Of a DNA stretch of 19,676 nucleotides, positions 1-7,304 are shown in pieces. The stretch spans positions 1 to 19,676 of the forward strand of contig CAZNYF010000034.1 in NCBI GenBank assembly GCA_964577195.1. Reading direction: 5' to 3'. Both the position numbers and the translations under genes were made by a program. Every line of letters starts with the position of its first letter. The first letter of the stretch is position 1. Source of the stretch: HyVt-560 sp964577195 (lineage in GTDB: Bacteria > Pseudomonadota > Gammaproteobacteria > UWMA-0217). The notes under the pieces were generated by a model. It saw nothing but the letters and a program-made list of their open reading frames with translations, made no database searches and was not told where the DNA came from.

Positions 1-1
1 T

Positions 2-598
2 GCCTGGAATGACGAGTTATTCGGTATAAAAAACAGTTTTAATGATCCCGAAGTGATGTCAATTCAACGCGCAGCCGTCGCTAATTTTGGTTTGCGAGCG
101 TATGGCGTACATGTTAATGGGTTGGTGAATACGGGTCAGGGACAGAAGCTTTGGGTAGCCACCAGGGCAAAAAGTAAAAATACATTTCCTGGCATGCTGG
201 ATCATATTGTTGCTGGCGGACAACCCGCTGGCACAGGGTTGCTCGAAAACGTAATTAAAGAAGCCGATGAAGAAGCCTCTATCCCCAAAGCGCTTTCCTC
301 TCAAGCAAAATTAAAAAGTACCATTACTTATTGCAGCGAAAGTACTCAAGGTTTAAAGCCGGATACTTTATTTTGTTTTGATCTTCAATTACCCGAGGAG
401 TTTATTCCTCGGAGTAACGATGGAGAAGTTGAATCATTTGAGCTAATTTCTCTTGAGGAGGTCGCCAGAATCATTAATACAACCGAGCGATTTAAACCTA
501 ATTGTAATCTGGTTATTATTGACTTATTAATTCGTCAAGGCGTTATTGAGGATGAAAATAATGAGCTTGGTAAGCGCCTCCGCCAGCCGTTGCCTTAA
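2..598 (+). CDS. Nudix hydrolase of the DUF4743/thiamin-damage type, 5'-truncated by the window edge
   Basis: The reading frame is open from the first bases of the window. The residues before the GTG at 53 (WNDELFGI) resemble the conserved N-terminal part of the Nudix proteins related to fungal Tnr3 and YJR142W, so the true start lies upstream and this is a partial gene. The Nudix box runs from about position 212 to 285: GGQPAG, then LLEN, then KEADEEASIP. KE stands where the general signature has RE, as is common in this subfamily. Characterised relatives hydrolyse oxidised or damaged thiamin diphosphate analogues; that substrate is inferred here from the family. The N-terminal DUF4743 region supplies the ERAA/QRAA-like segment before the catalytic domain. 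The gene ends 15 bp from the convergent OmpA gene and no clear terminator lies between them. The family call is firm; the substrate is not shown. Confidence 0.85.
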   Translation, partial: AWNDELFGIKNSFNDPEVMSIQRAAVANFGLRAYGVHVNGLVNTGQGQKLWVATRAKSKNTFPGMLDHIVAGGQPAGTGLLENVIKEADEEASIPKALSSQAKLKSTITYCSESTQGLKPDTLFCFDLQLPEEFIPRSNDGEVESFELISLEEVARIINTTERFKPNCNLVIIDLLIRQGVIEDENNELGKRLRQPLP

Positions 599-613
599 AA
601 AGGGTAACTCGGG

Positions 614-1669
614 TTAATGAACCTTAAATTCAATGCGCCGGTTCAGTGCCTTGCCTTTCACAGTTGAATTATCTGCAATGGGTTTTGACTCACCATAGCC
701 CTTGGCTGTGAGACTATTCTTTACTTTTTTCTGGACTAAAAAATCCACAACGGCTTGGGCGCGACGCTGGCTGAGTGCCTGGTTTAATTGAGCGCTGCCG
801 CTGGAATCGGTATGTCCTGCCACTTCAATTTTTGCGTTTGGACAATCGGTGGCTGTCGCAGCCAGCGCATTCAATAAGCGATGACTGGGTTGACTGATCG
901 TCGCTTTGTTCACAGAAAAACGAATTTTCTCTTTGCCGAGCAATTGCACAAATTTGTTTTGGCAGCGAAAGCTCGCATGATTACTAACCTCATCGGTAAC
1001 GCTAATCGAATAAACGGGTAAGTAAGATTGCGGTAATACACTGCTAATGCGTTGATGAAGAAAGTCTCGTTGTTGTTTAGATTCAACGGAGCCAGTGACG
1101 GATAGTTTGGAGCTGGAAATAATAATTTTTCCGCGAGAAAAATTCTTTAAATTGGTTATTAAGTGGTCATGGATAATTGAGGCAACCTGTGGAGAGGCAT
1201 CTTTTGCAATGCTGAGGTTATCAGCAACCTGGTTTGTGCCAAACGTAGCTTGTGCCTGTGAGACAATGCCTGTTTTTGTTTTGATATCAGCCACTGCACC
1301 GGTGAGTCGTAATTGTTCACCATCAAACTCAAGTATGTACTCATAATCAGCAATGCCAATATTTGCCTGTGAAGCTGCCGCGGTAGCCACCCGTAGCTGA
1401 TTATCAACACTGACAACACCGGTTTGTGCAGCGACGAGTTCTTCTGCTTGCTGTTTGCTGGCTTCATCGGCAACCACACCATTGAGAATGAGAGTTTGTC
1501 CATCGGCATTTATTTGAACTGTGTCGATACCCGCTGCATTAAGTGCTTGAGTGGATCGAGTACTGATATCGGCTTCTATTTGCTGAGCTGTCTTTGGGAG
1601 ACAAAAGAATGCCAGAAAAATGATGGCCAGTAGCACTAGAAAGAGTAAAAACAGGGTTCGAGCAGTCAT
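614..1669 (-). CDS. OmpA-family envelope protein with BON domains
   Basis: The 351-residue product starts with a hydrophobic segment (residues 5-23) that acts as a signal anchor or uncleaved signal. Cys23 is present but the preceding LAFF is not a good lipobox. Residues about 30-93 form a BON domain, and two weaker BON-like units follow at about 105-155 and 165-225. The C-terminal part (about 250-350) is an OmpA peptidoglycan-binding domain. It contains AGHTDSSG (Asp288 in the HTD motif), SQRRAQAV, GYGE and NRRIEF, with the Asp and Arg expected to contact diaminopimelate. The architecture of inner-membrane anchor, BON repeats and OmpA domain resembles mycobacterial ArfA and many proteobacterial envelope proteins of unknown role. 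It probably links membrane and peptidoglycan. It is transcribed divergently from glyA. Confidence 0.9.
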   Translation of the reverse strand: MTARTLFLLFLVLLAIIFLAFFCLPKTAQQIEADISTRSTQALNAAGIDTVQINADGQTLILNGVVADEASKQQAEELVAAQTGVVSVDNQLRVATAAASQANIGIADYEYILEFDGEQLRLTGAVADIKTKTGIVSQAQATFGTNQVADNLSIAKDASPQVASIIHDHLITNLKNFSRGKIIISSSKLSVTGSVESKQQRDFLHQRISSVLPQSYLPVYSISVTDEVSNHASFRCQNKFVQLLGKEKIRFSVNKATISQPSHRLLNALAATATDCPNAKIEVAGHTDSSGSAQLNQALSQRRAQAVVDFLVQKKVKNSLTAKGYGESKPIADNSTVKGKALNRRIEFKVH

Positions 1670-1705
1670 GGATAATCCGGTCTGAAGGTTGGGTTACTCA
1701 ATAGA

Positions 1706-1721
1706 GAGATTTGAAAATCTC
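1706..1721. repeat. 7-bp inverted repeat in the OmpA-gene 5' region
   Basis: GAGATTT and AAATCTC are separated by 2 bp, 37 bp upstream of the OmpA-family start codon. This could be an operator or a short 5' UTR hairpin. No transcription factor consensus was recognised. Confidence 0.35.
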
Positions 1722-1844
1722 GCTCAATTAGTAATTCCTTAATAGTGTTTCTAGCACAAGACGCTGAATTTGCAATTAATTTTTTATTTCTAGGTAGGTA
1801 TTTTTTCGGTGTTTGTAAGATCGTGTCAAAAGCGAGACGAGTGT

Positions 1845-1853
1845 TGATATACT
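1845..1853 (+). promoter_or_regulatory. Extended -10 promoter for the glyA operon
   Basis: TG-A-TATACT is a close match to the extended -10 element TGnTATAAT, and no good -35 hexamer is visible 16-18 bp upstream, as is usual for extended -10 promoters. Transcription would begin near 1860 and leave a leader of about 25 nt before the glyA ATG. That leaves no room for a riboswitch in front of glyA. Confidence 0.5.
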
Positions 1854-1884
1854 CCCCGCTTTCCCACCGACAACGAGAGAAGCC

Positions 1885-3141
1885 ATGTTTAGCAAAGATA
1901 TGACAATTGCTGGTTACGACGATGAAATTGGCAATGCGATTAACCAGGAAGGCGTGCGCCAGGAAGATCATATCGAGCTGATAGCTTCTGAAAACTATGC
2001 CAGCCCAAGAGTCATGGAAGCGCAGGGCTCAGTGTTGACAAATAAATATGCTGAAGGCTATCCGGGTCGCCGGTATTACGGTGGCTGCGAGCATGTTGAT
2101 GTGGTGGAGCAACTGGCGATAGATCGAGTTAAAGAATTGTTTGGCGCAGATTATGCGAATGTGCAGCCTCATTCGGGTTCACAGGCGAATGCCGCGGTGT
2201 ATATGGCTTTACTACAGCCTGGCGATCCGGTTTTAGGCATGAGTCTGGCGCACGGTGGTCATTTGACTCACGGCTCCAAAGTGAGCTTTTCCGGCAAGTT
2301 GTACGATGCGCAACAGTATGGGCTGGATCCTGAAACCGGCGAGATTGACTATGAGCAGGTTGAACAACTGGCACGCGAGCATCAGCCAAAAATGATCATT
2401 GCCGGATTCTCGGCTTATTCTCAGGTGGTAGATTGGCAGCGGTTTAGAGATATCGCTGATGAAGTCGGAGCGTGGCTGATGGTGGATATGGCGCACGTTG
2501 CCGGTTTGATCGCAGCAGGCGTATATCCCAGTCCTGTTGGAATCGCCGACATCACCACCTCAACGACGCATAAGACTTTGCGCGGCCCACGAGGCGGGAT
2601 CATCCTTGCCAAAAGCAATCCTGATGTAGAGAAAAAGCTCAATTCGGTGGTTTTTCCCGGAATTCAGGGCGGCCCGTTAATGCATGTGATTGCTGCCAAA
2701 GCCATCTCGTTTAAAGAGGCGATGGACGATGACTTCAAATCCTATCAAGCTCAAGTTGTGGTCAATGCCAAGGCGATGGCTGCAGTGATGATGGAACGCG
2801 GTTACAACGTGGTTTCCAACGGTACCGAGAATCATCTATTTCTGCTCGATCTCATTGATAAGCCCATGAATGGCAAGCAAGCAGATGCGGCGCTGGATGC
2901 GGCAAATATTACGGTGAACAAGAATTCGGTGCCTAATGACCCCGAATCTCCTTTTGTCACCAGTGGTTTGCGAATCGGCACACCAGCGGTGACTACGCGC
3001 GGATTTAACGAGCAGGATTGTCGGGATTTGGCGGGCTGGATTTGTGATGTGCTGGATGATTTTGAAAACCAGGCTGTGATTGCCATGGTTAAAGAGAAAG
3101 CACTGAAGCTCTGCCATGATCATCCGGTGTATCGGGGATAA
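1885..3141 (+). CDS. glyA: Serine hydroxymethyltransferase
   Basis: The 418-residue product is full length for bacterial SHMT. This PLP enzyme interconverts serine plus tetrahydrofolate with glycine plus methylene-tetrahydrofolate in the cytosol. Visible motifs are IELIASENYAS (29-39), the glycine- and tyrosine-rich GYPGRRYYGG (58-67), HSGSQANAAVY (96-106), VDMAHVAGL (200-208) and the PLP-lysine motif TTSTTHKTLRGPRGG with Lys230. The ATG at 1885 follows a GAGAGAAG ribosome-binding region. It is the first gene of an apparent operon: nrdR starts 3 bp after its stop codon. This glyA-nrdR-rib order is common in gammaproteobacteria and links one-carbon supply to nucleotide and flavin genes. Confidence 0.98.
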   Translation: MFSKDMTIAGYDDEIGNAINQEGVRQEDHIELIASENYASPRVMEAQGSVLTNKYAEGYPGRRYYGGCEHVDVVEQLAIDRVKELFGADYANVQPHSGSQANAAVYMALLQPGDPVLGMSLAHGGHLTHGSKVSFSGKLYDAQQYGLDPETGEIDYEQVEQLAREHQPKMIIAGFSAYSQVVDWQRFRDIADEVGAWLMVDMAHVAGLIAAGVYPSPVGIADITTSTTHKTLRGPRGGIILAKSNPDVEKKLNSVVFPGIQGGPLMHVIAAKAISFKEAMDDDFKSYQAQVVVNAKAMAAVMMERGYNVVSNGTENHLFLLDLIDKPMNGKQADAALDAANITVNKNSVPNDPESPFVTSGLRIGTPAVTTRGFNEQDCRDLAGWICDVLDDFENQAVIAMVKEKALKLCHDHPVYRG

Positions 3142-3144
3142 ACA

Positions 3145-3645
3145 ATGCATTGCCCGTTCTGTCGCCATACGGATACCAAAGTAATCGATTCCCGCTTAGC
3201 CGGGGAGGGCGAGCAGATTCGTCGTCGCCGCCAATGTCTGGATTGTGGCGAGCGATTTACGACCTATGAGAGCGCCGAGCTGAACATGCCCAGGCTGGTT
3301 AAACGCGATGGTCGACGTGAAGGCTTTGATGAGGAGAAACTGCGTCGCGGTGTGTTGTTCGCGCTGGAAAAGCGTCCCGTAAAAACCGAGCATGTTGAGC
3401 AAGCGATTAACCAGGTTAAGAAGCGATTAATGGGCTCGGGAGACAAAGAGGTGAATACGCGGCGTCTTGGCGATTGGGTGATGGATGAACTACTCAAGCT
3501 TGATCAGGTAGCTTATATTCGGTTTGCTTCGGTGTATCTCAGTTTCGAAGACATGGATGCGTTTCGCGAAACCATCGAACAGTTGGAACAGGGGCTTTCG
3601 CCTGAAGCGCGAAGGCATCAAATTCCGCTCATTGATCCCGACTAA
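3145..3645 (+). CDS. nrdR: Transcriptional repressor NrdR
   Basis: The 166-residue product has the standard NrdR form. An N-terminal zinc ribbon has cysteines 3, 6, 31 and 34 (HCPFC and CLDCGERF), followed by RFTTYE and an ATP-cone domain from about residue 49 to 139 (PRLVKRDGRREGFDEEKL and further). NrdR senses ATP/dATP and represses ribonucleotide reductase operons by binding paired NrdR boxes. I saw no pair of NrdR boxes near its own operon, so targets are expected elsewhere. It lies 3 bp after glyA, and its TAA stop overlaps the ATG of ribD by one base (TAATG), which points to translational coupling. Confidence 0.97.
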   Translation: MHCPFCRHTDTKVIDSRLAGEGEQIRRRRQCLDCGERFTTYESAELNMPRLVKRDGRREGFDEEKLRRGVLFALEKRPVKTEHVEQAINQVKKRLMGSGDKEVNTRRLGDWVMDELLKLDQVAYIRFASVYLSFEDMDAFRETIEQLEQGLSPEARRHQIPLIDPD

Positions 3646-4766
3646 TGCCATTCTCCACCGCTGATCATAAGTGGATGGCGCGAGCACATCAGCTTGCTGC
3701 CAAGGGGCTGTATTCTACTCACCCAAACCCGCGCGTTGGCTGCGTAATCGTCAAGAATGATGAAATCGTAGGCGAAGGTTTTCATCTTCAAAGCGGCACG
3801 CCACATGCTGAAATTCATGCTTTAAACGCTGCAGGTGCGGCTGCCGAAGGGGCAACCGCCTATGTCACATTAGAACCGTGTAGCCACACTGGCAAAACAC
3901 CTCCCTGTGCAGATGCTCTGATTAAAGCTGGCGTTGCTAGAGTGGTTGCTGCCATCGAAGATCCTAACCCACTGGTGTCGGGGCAGGGGCTGGCGCGTTT
4001 GCAGGCAGCAGGTATCGTTGTGGAGTCAGGTTTGCAGGCGCAGGAAACTCGGCAGCTTAATCGTGGATTTATTCAACGTATGCAAACGGGATTACCATGG
4101 GTGAGTGTCAAGCTTGCGATGAGTCTCGATGGACGTACTGCGATGGCTTCTGGCGAGAGCCAGTGGATCACAGGTGAGGCTGCGAGGCTGGATGTACAAA
4201 GACTACGCGCCCAAAGTTCTGCAGTTCTCACAGGCATTGGTACAGTGCTGGACGACGATCCATCAATGAATGTCAGGGTTGATGCAGCTTTTCTTGGCAG
4301 TGAAGTTGATCCGCAGCAGCCACTACGCGTTATTGTCGATTCAAATTTGCGTACACCGGTTGATGGAAAGATTTTAAATGGTTGTGATAAAGTGCTGATT
4401 TTTCACCGTTCTGATGTCAGAAATCAGGGTAAACCCTGGCCTGATAATGTTGAGCTTTGCGCCATTGGGCAACGCCATAACGGGTTAGATTTACAGGCTG
4501 TGTTATCTGAGCTTGGCAATCGGGAAATCAACGAAGTGCATGTGGAAGCGGGTGCAACCCTGTGTGGCTCGTTACTTGCGTCTGGACTGGTTGATAAATT
4601 GATTATATATATGGCATCACACCTCATGGGCGATACCGGCAGAGGCTTGTTTCATCTCCCAGCGCTAACTAAAATGCAAGACAGGATAAGCTTAAACATA
4701 GAAGATATTCGTCCGCTAGGGGATGATTGGAAAATTACCGCCACGCCGAAGAAAATTAGCATTTAA
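3645..4766 (+). CDS. ribD: Bifunctional riboflavin biosynthesis deaminase/reductase RibD
   Basis: The 373-residue product catalyses the second and third steps of the pathway from GTP to riboflavin, deaminating the pyrimidine and then reducing the ribosyl side chain with NADPH. The N-terminal CDA-type deaminase shows the zinc site PHAEIHAL (His54, Glu56) and PCSHTGKTPPCADAL (Cys79, Cys88). The C-terminal reductase domain starts near residue 150 with PWVSVKLAMSLDGRTA and continues with SQWITG and VLTGIGTVLDDDP. The ATG overlaps the nrdR stop codon. The length and both active sites look intact. Confidence 0.97.
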   Translation: MPFSTADHKWMARAHQLAAKGLYSTHPNPRVGCVIVKNDEIVGEGFHLQSGTPHAEIHALNAAGAAAEGATAYVTLEPCSHTGKTPPCADALIKAGVARVVAAIEDPNPLVSGQGLARLQAAGIVVESGLQAQETRQLNRGFIQRMQTGLPWVSVKLAMSLDGRTAMASGESQWITGEAARLDVQRLRAQSSAVLTGIGTVLDDDPSMNVRVDAAFLGSEVDPQQPLRVIVDSNLRTPVDGKILNGCDKVLIFHRSDVRNQGKPWPDNVELCAIGQRHNGLDLQAVLSELGNREINEVHVEAGATLCGSLLASGLVDKLIIYMASHLMGDTGRGLFHLPALTKMQDRISLNIEDIRPLGDDWKITATPKKISI

Positions 4767-4812
4767 CGTTTTATCAGGCCTTTTAATTTGTGATCAAAAA
4801 GTAGAAATAACT

Positions 4813-5406
4813 ATGTCGACAATTGTTGCAGTAAGAAAAAATGGTAAAGCCTGCATCGCAGCAGATACCTTAACCACATTTGGTGATTGTCGTCAGGCCG
4901 CTGACATGGACGCTGATTCTGAAAAAATACTTTCATTTGAAGGTAGCTATCTAGGCATCGTCGGTAGTGCCGCGCATCATCTGGTGGTACAAAGTGCGTT
5001 ACGAAAATTAAAACATGCTGATTTTTCCAGCCGTCCAGCAGTGTTTGAAACACTTTGCGAATTACATCCTCTACTCAAAGAAAATTATTTTCTAAACCCA
5101 AAAGATGAAGAAGATGATGCCTATGAGTCTACGCATATTGATTCCCTATTGGTAAACGAAACGGGTATTTATGGTATTTATGCGCTGCGAGAGGTATTTG
5201 AATACACGACCTACTGGGCCATTGGGGCGGGGTCTGAATTCGCTTTAGGTGCTATGTATGCAGTGTATGATCAATTGGATAGCGCTGAAGAAATAGCCAA
5301 AGTCGGCATTGAAGCCGGCGCTAAGTTTAACACCGATACAGCATTACCGATGACGCTTTACAGTGTTGATCTGGCTCCTGAAAAACCCGAGACAATTTTA
5401 ATTTAA
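4813..5406 (+). CDS. HslV-like (proteasome-fold) Ntn-hydrolase homologue with Ser at the nucleophile position
   Basis: The frame is open from 4723, but the ATG at 4813 is preferred because it places the conserved STIVAVRKNGK strand right at the N-terminus, as in HslV (TTIVSVRRNG). The product is 197 residues against about 175 for HslV. After Met removal the first residue would be Ser, where HslV has catalytic Thr1. Asp17 (IAAD) and a Lys equivalent to HslV Lys33 (SEKIL) are kept, as is a G-S-x-x glycine turn (IVGSAAHH) and the late motif AIGAGSEFALGAM, which matches the HslV AIGSGxxYA segment. There is an acidic insertion at about 95-108 (KDEEDDAYE). It lies 46 bp after ribD and 6 bp before riboflavin synthase, inside the operon. 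No HslU partner is present. It may be an active Ser-type Ntn-hydrolase, a self-compartmentalised peptidase, or a non-peptidase relative. Function unknown. Confidence 0.85.
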   Translation: MSTIVAVRKNGKACIAADTLTTFGDCRQAADMDADSEKILSFEGSYLGIVGSAAHHLVVQSALRKLKHADFSSRPAVFETLCELHPLLKENYFLNPKDEEDDAYESTHIDSLLVNETGIYGIYALREVFEYTTYWAIGAGSEFALGAMYAVYDQLDSAEEIAKVGIEAGAKFNTDTALPMTLYSVDLAPEKPETILI

Positions 5407-5412
5407 ACGACC

Positions 5413-6078
5413 ATGTTTACAGGTATTATACAAGCAATCGGCAGCCTTAAATCCCTTACACCAAGCGGTGGTGATCAACGTATTGTTGTCGAGGTTGGAA
5501 CGCTCGACATGGACGATGTACAGCTGGGTGACAGCATTGCTGTGAATGGTGTTTGTCTGACCGCAATTGAATTTGATCAGCAATCTTTTGCTGCCGATGT
5601 ATCCAACGAAACACTGGAATGTACAACGCTGGGGAATTTGAATGCTGGCGATCCGGTTAATCTGGAGAAAGCGTTACTGCCGACTACGCATTTGGGTGGT
5701 CATCTTGTTAGTGGACATGTGGATGGTGTTGGCGAAATTATTTCACGTAGCGAAGATGGCCGTTCGATACAGTTTCAGGTTCGCGTGCCAGAAAATTTAA
5801 GTCGCTATATCGCTGCCAAAGGTTCTATTTGTATTGATGGAATTAGCCTGACAGTGAATAATATTGAAAATAGTACCTTTGTATTAAATATTGTTCCGCA
5901 TACCTTGGTAGAAACCAACCTTGGTAGTGCTAAGGTTGGTGGGCAGGTTAATCTGGAAGTCGATATTATTGCACGTTATCTGGAGAGACTCTTGTCTGGC
6001 GGTAAGGATCAAGCACCCCAATCAGAATTGACTGTAGAGAAATTAATGCAAGCCGGATTTAATTCAAATACTGAATAG
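5413..6078 (+). CDS. ribE: Riboflavin synthase (alpha chain)
   Basis: The 221-residue product has two tandem lumazine-binding barrels. The first (about 1-97) starts MFTGIIQAIG and contains SIAVNGVCLTA, VSNETL and LEKAL. The second (about 98-198) starts GGHLVSGHVDGVGEI and contains CIDGISLTVN, VPHTL and LEVDIIARYLERL. It converts two 6,7-dimethyl-8-ribityllumazine molecules into riboflavin and a pyrimidine. The enzyme is also called RibC in current E. coli nomenclature. It follows the HslV-like gene by 6 bp. The frame stays open for 30 codons beyond its TAG stop, through a 15-bp tandem repeat. Confidence 0.97.
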   Translation: MFTGIIQAIGSLKSLTPSGGDQRIVVEVGTLDMDDVQLGDSIAVNGVCLTAIEFDQQSFAADVSNETLECTTLGNLNAGDPVNLEKALLPTTHLGGHLVSGHVDGVGEIISRSEDGRSIQFQVRVPENLSRYIAAKGSICIDGISLTVNNIENSTFVLNIVPHTLVETNLGSAKVGGQVNLEVDIIARYLERLLSGGKDQAPQSELTVEKLMQAGFNSNTE

Positions 6079-6101
6079 CCCAGGGTATTTTTTTCTCATT
6101 T

Positions 6102-6146
6102 TATTTCTAAAAATTCTATTTCTAAAAATCCCATTTCTAAAGATTC
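6102..6146 (+). repeat. Three tandem copies of a 15-bp unit between ribE and ribBX
   Basis: TATTTCTAAAAATTC, TATTTCTAAAAATCC and CATTTCTAAAGATTC follow each other without a gap, and a fourth, more divergent copy may follow (6147-6161). The period is a multiple of three. In the ribE frame, past its TAG stop, the units would read ISKNS, ISKNP, ISKDS. They fill most of the 82-bp ribE-ribBX gap, which is the largest spacing in the operon and has no clear Shine-Dalgarno sequence before the ribBX ATG. Confidence 0.8.
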
Positions 6147-6160
6147 TTATTTAAAAAATT

Positions 6161-7273
6161 ATGCCATTTGATTCAATCGAAGATATCGTAAAAGACCTTG
6201 CCGATGGCAAGATGGTTATTATTGTTGATGATGAAGATCGCGAAAATGAAGGCGATTTAATCATGGCTGCCTCGATGGTGCGTCCACAAGATATTAATTT
6301 CATGGCGCAATACGGTCGGGGACTCATCTGCCTGACGCTGACTCAAGAACGCTGTCGTCAATTGGATTTGCCGCTCATGGTTGGGCGTGCAGGTGATGCT
6401 CAGGAAACCAATTTTACGTTATCAATTGAAGCGGCAGAGGGAGTCACTACGGGAATCTCTGCTTATGACCGCGCGCAAACTGTTAGAGCAGCGATTGCAC
6501 CGAACGCCCGTTCTACCGATATTGTGCAACCAGGCCATATTTTTCCTCTCATGGCTCGCGCCGGTGGAACGCTCACCAGAGCAGGGCATACGGAAGCAGG
6601 TTGTGATCTCGCACGTATGGCAGGGCTGGAACCGGCTGGCGTAATTGTAGAAATTTTAAAAGAAGATGGCAGTATGGCTCGCCGTCCCGATCTGGAAAAG
6701 TTTGCCAAAGAACATGATTTAAAAATAGGCTCAATAGAAGATTTAATTCACTATCGAATTCACAATGAGAAAACGATAGAGCGGGTTGCAGAAACAGTCA
6801 TCCCTACTGAGTTTGGCGAGTTTAATTTAGTCGCTTATAAAAATAATACCTCTGGACATGTTCATTACGCGCTAGTCAAAGGTAAAGTGTCTGGCAAAAA
6901 GGCTGTTATGGTTCGCGTTCATCTACAGGATGGATTAGCCGATTTACTGCCGATTTCGTCGACTGAATTTGGTTGGCCGCTACGCGATGCATTAAGACGA
7001 ATATCGGAAGAGGGTACAGGTGTCGCAGTCATTTTGCGCCAACCCGAATCAGAAGATAAATTAATCCGTCGAATTCAAAATATTGGTAAGACTGATAAGC
7101 CACATTCAGAACCAGACCAGCCGGAAGATCTAAGAACCTACGGAATTGGTGCTCAGATTCTTTCAGACCTTGGTGTTCGCCATATGCGCCTGTTGAGCGC
7201 ACCAAAGAAATTCCACGCGCTCGGTGGTTTTAATCTTATTGTTGACGAATATATTTGGGATGAAGATATATAA
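6161..7273 (+). CDS. ribBA: 3,4-dihydroxy-2-butanone-4-phosphate synthase fused to a degenerate GTP cyclohydrolase II domain (RibBX type)
   Basis: The 370-residue product has an intact DHBP synthase domain at about 1-203, with the acidic DDEDRENEGD loop (23-32), YGRGLICL (51-58), TDIVQPGHIFPL (119-130) and RAGHTEAGCDLARMAG (140-154). It makes the four-carbon unit of riboflavin from ribulose 5-phosphate. The C-terminal part (about 205-370) keeps the outline of GTP cyclohydrolase II (VRVH at 251-254, late YGIGAQILSDLGV). The segment that should carry the three zinc-binding cysteines (ECLTGD...RCDCG in active enzymes) reads VHLQDGLADLLPISSTEFGW and has none. The GCHII half should therefore be inactive. 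Such proteins have been described as RibBX. Databases often still label them bifunctional, so the ribBA symbol is given for findability only. Confidence 0.95.
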   Translation: MPFDSIEDIVKDLADGKMVIIVDDEDRENEGDLIMAASMVRPQDINFMAQYGRGLICLTLTQERCRQLDLPLMVGRAGDAQETNFTLSIEAAEGVTTGISAYDRAQTVRAAIAPNARSTDIVQPGHIFPLMARAGGTLTRAGHTEAGCDLARMAGLEPAGVIVEILKEDGSMARRPDLEKFAKEHDLKIGSIEDLIHYRIHNEKTIERVAETVIPTEFGEFNLVAYKNNTSGHVHYALVKGKVSGKKAVMVRVHLQDGLADLLPISSTEFGWPLRDALRRISEEGTGVAVILRQPESEDKLIRRIQNIGKTDKPHSEPDQPEDLRTYGIGAQILSDLGVRHMRLLSAPKKFHALGGFNLIVDEYIWDEDI

Positions 7274-7277
7274 GTGA

Positions 7278-7304
7278 CACGGTTTTTGGAACCTGTTTTA
7301 TTTC
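7278..7304 (+). terminator. Weak terminator candidate after ribBX
   Basis: ACGGTT pairs with AACCTGT (one bulge) around a short loop, followed by TTTTATTT, in the 31-bp space between two convergent genes. The stem is short, so this is a weak call. Confidence 0.3.

Noticed and set aside
1095..1346. Plus-strand open frame inside the OmpA-family gene
   Set aside because: It lies wholly antisense to a gene with clear BON and OmpA domains and has no recognisable motif.
1670..1884. Riboswitch upstream of glyA
   Set aside because: The likely -10 lies about 30 bp from the start codon, leaving no space for an aptamer, and no aptamer core was recognised.
4723..4812. N-terminal extension of the HslV-like protein to 4723
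   Set aside because: It overlaps the end of ribD in another frame, gives a residue string unlike the family, and would bury the N-terminal nucleophile.
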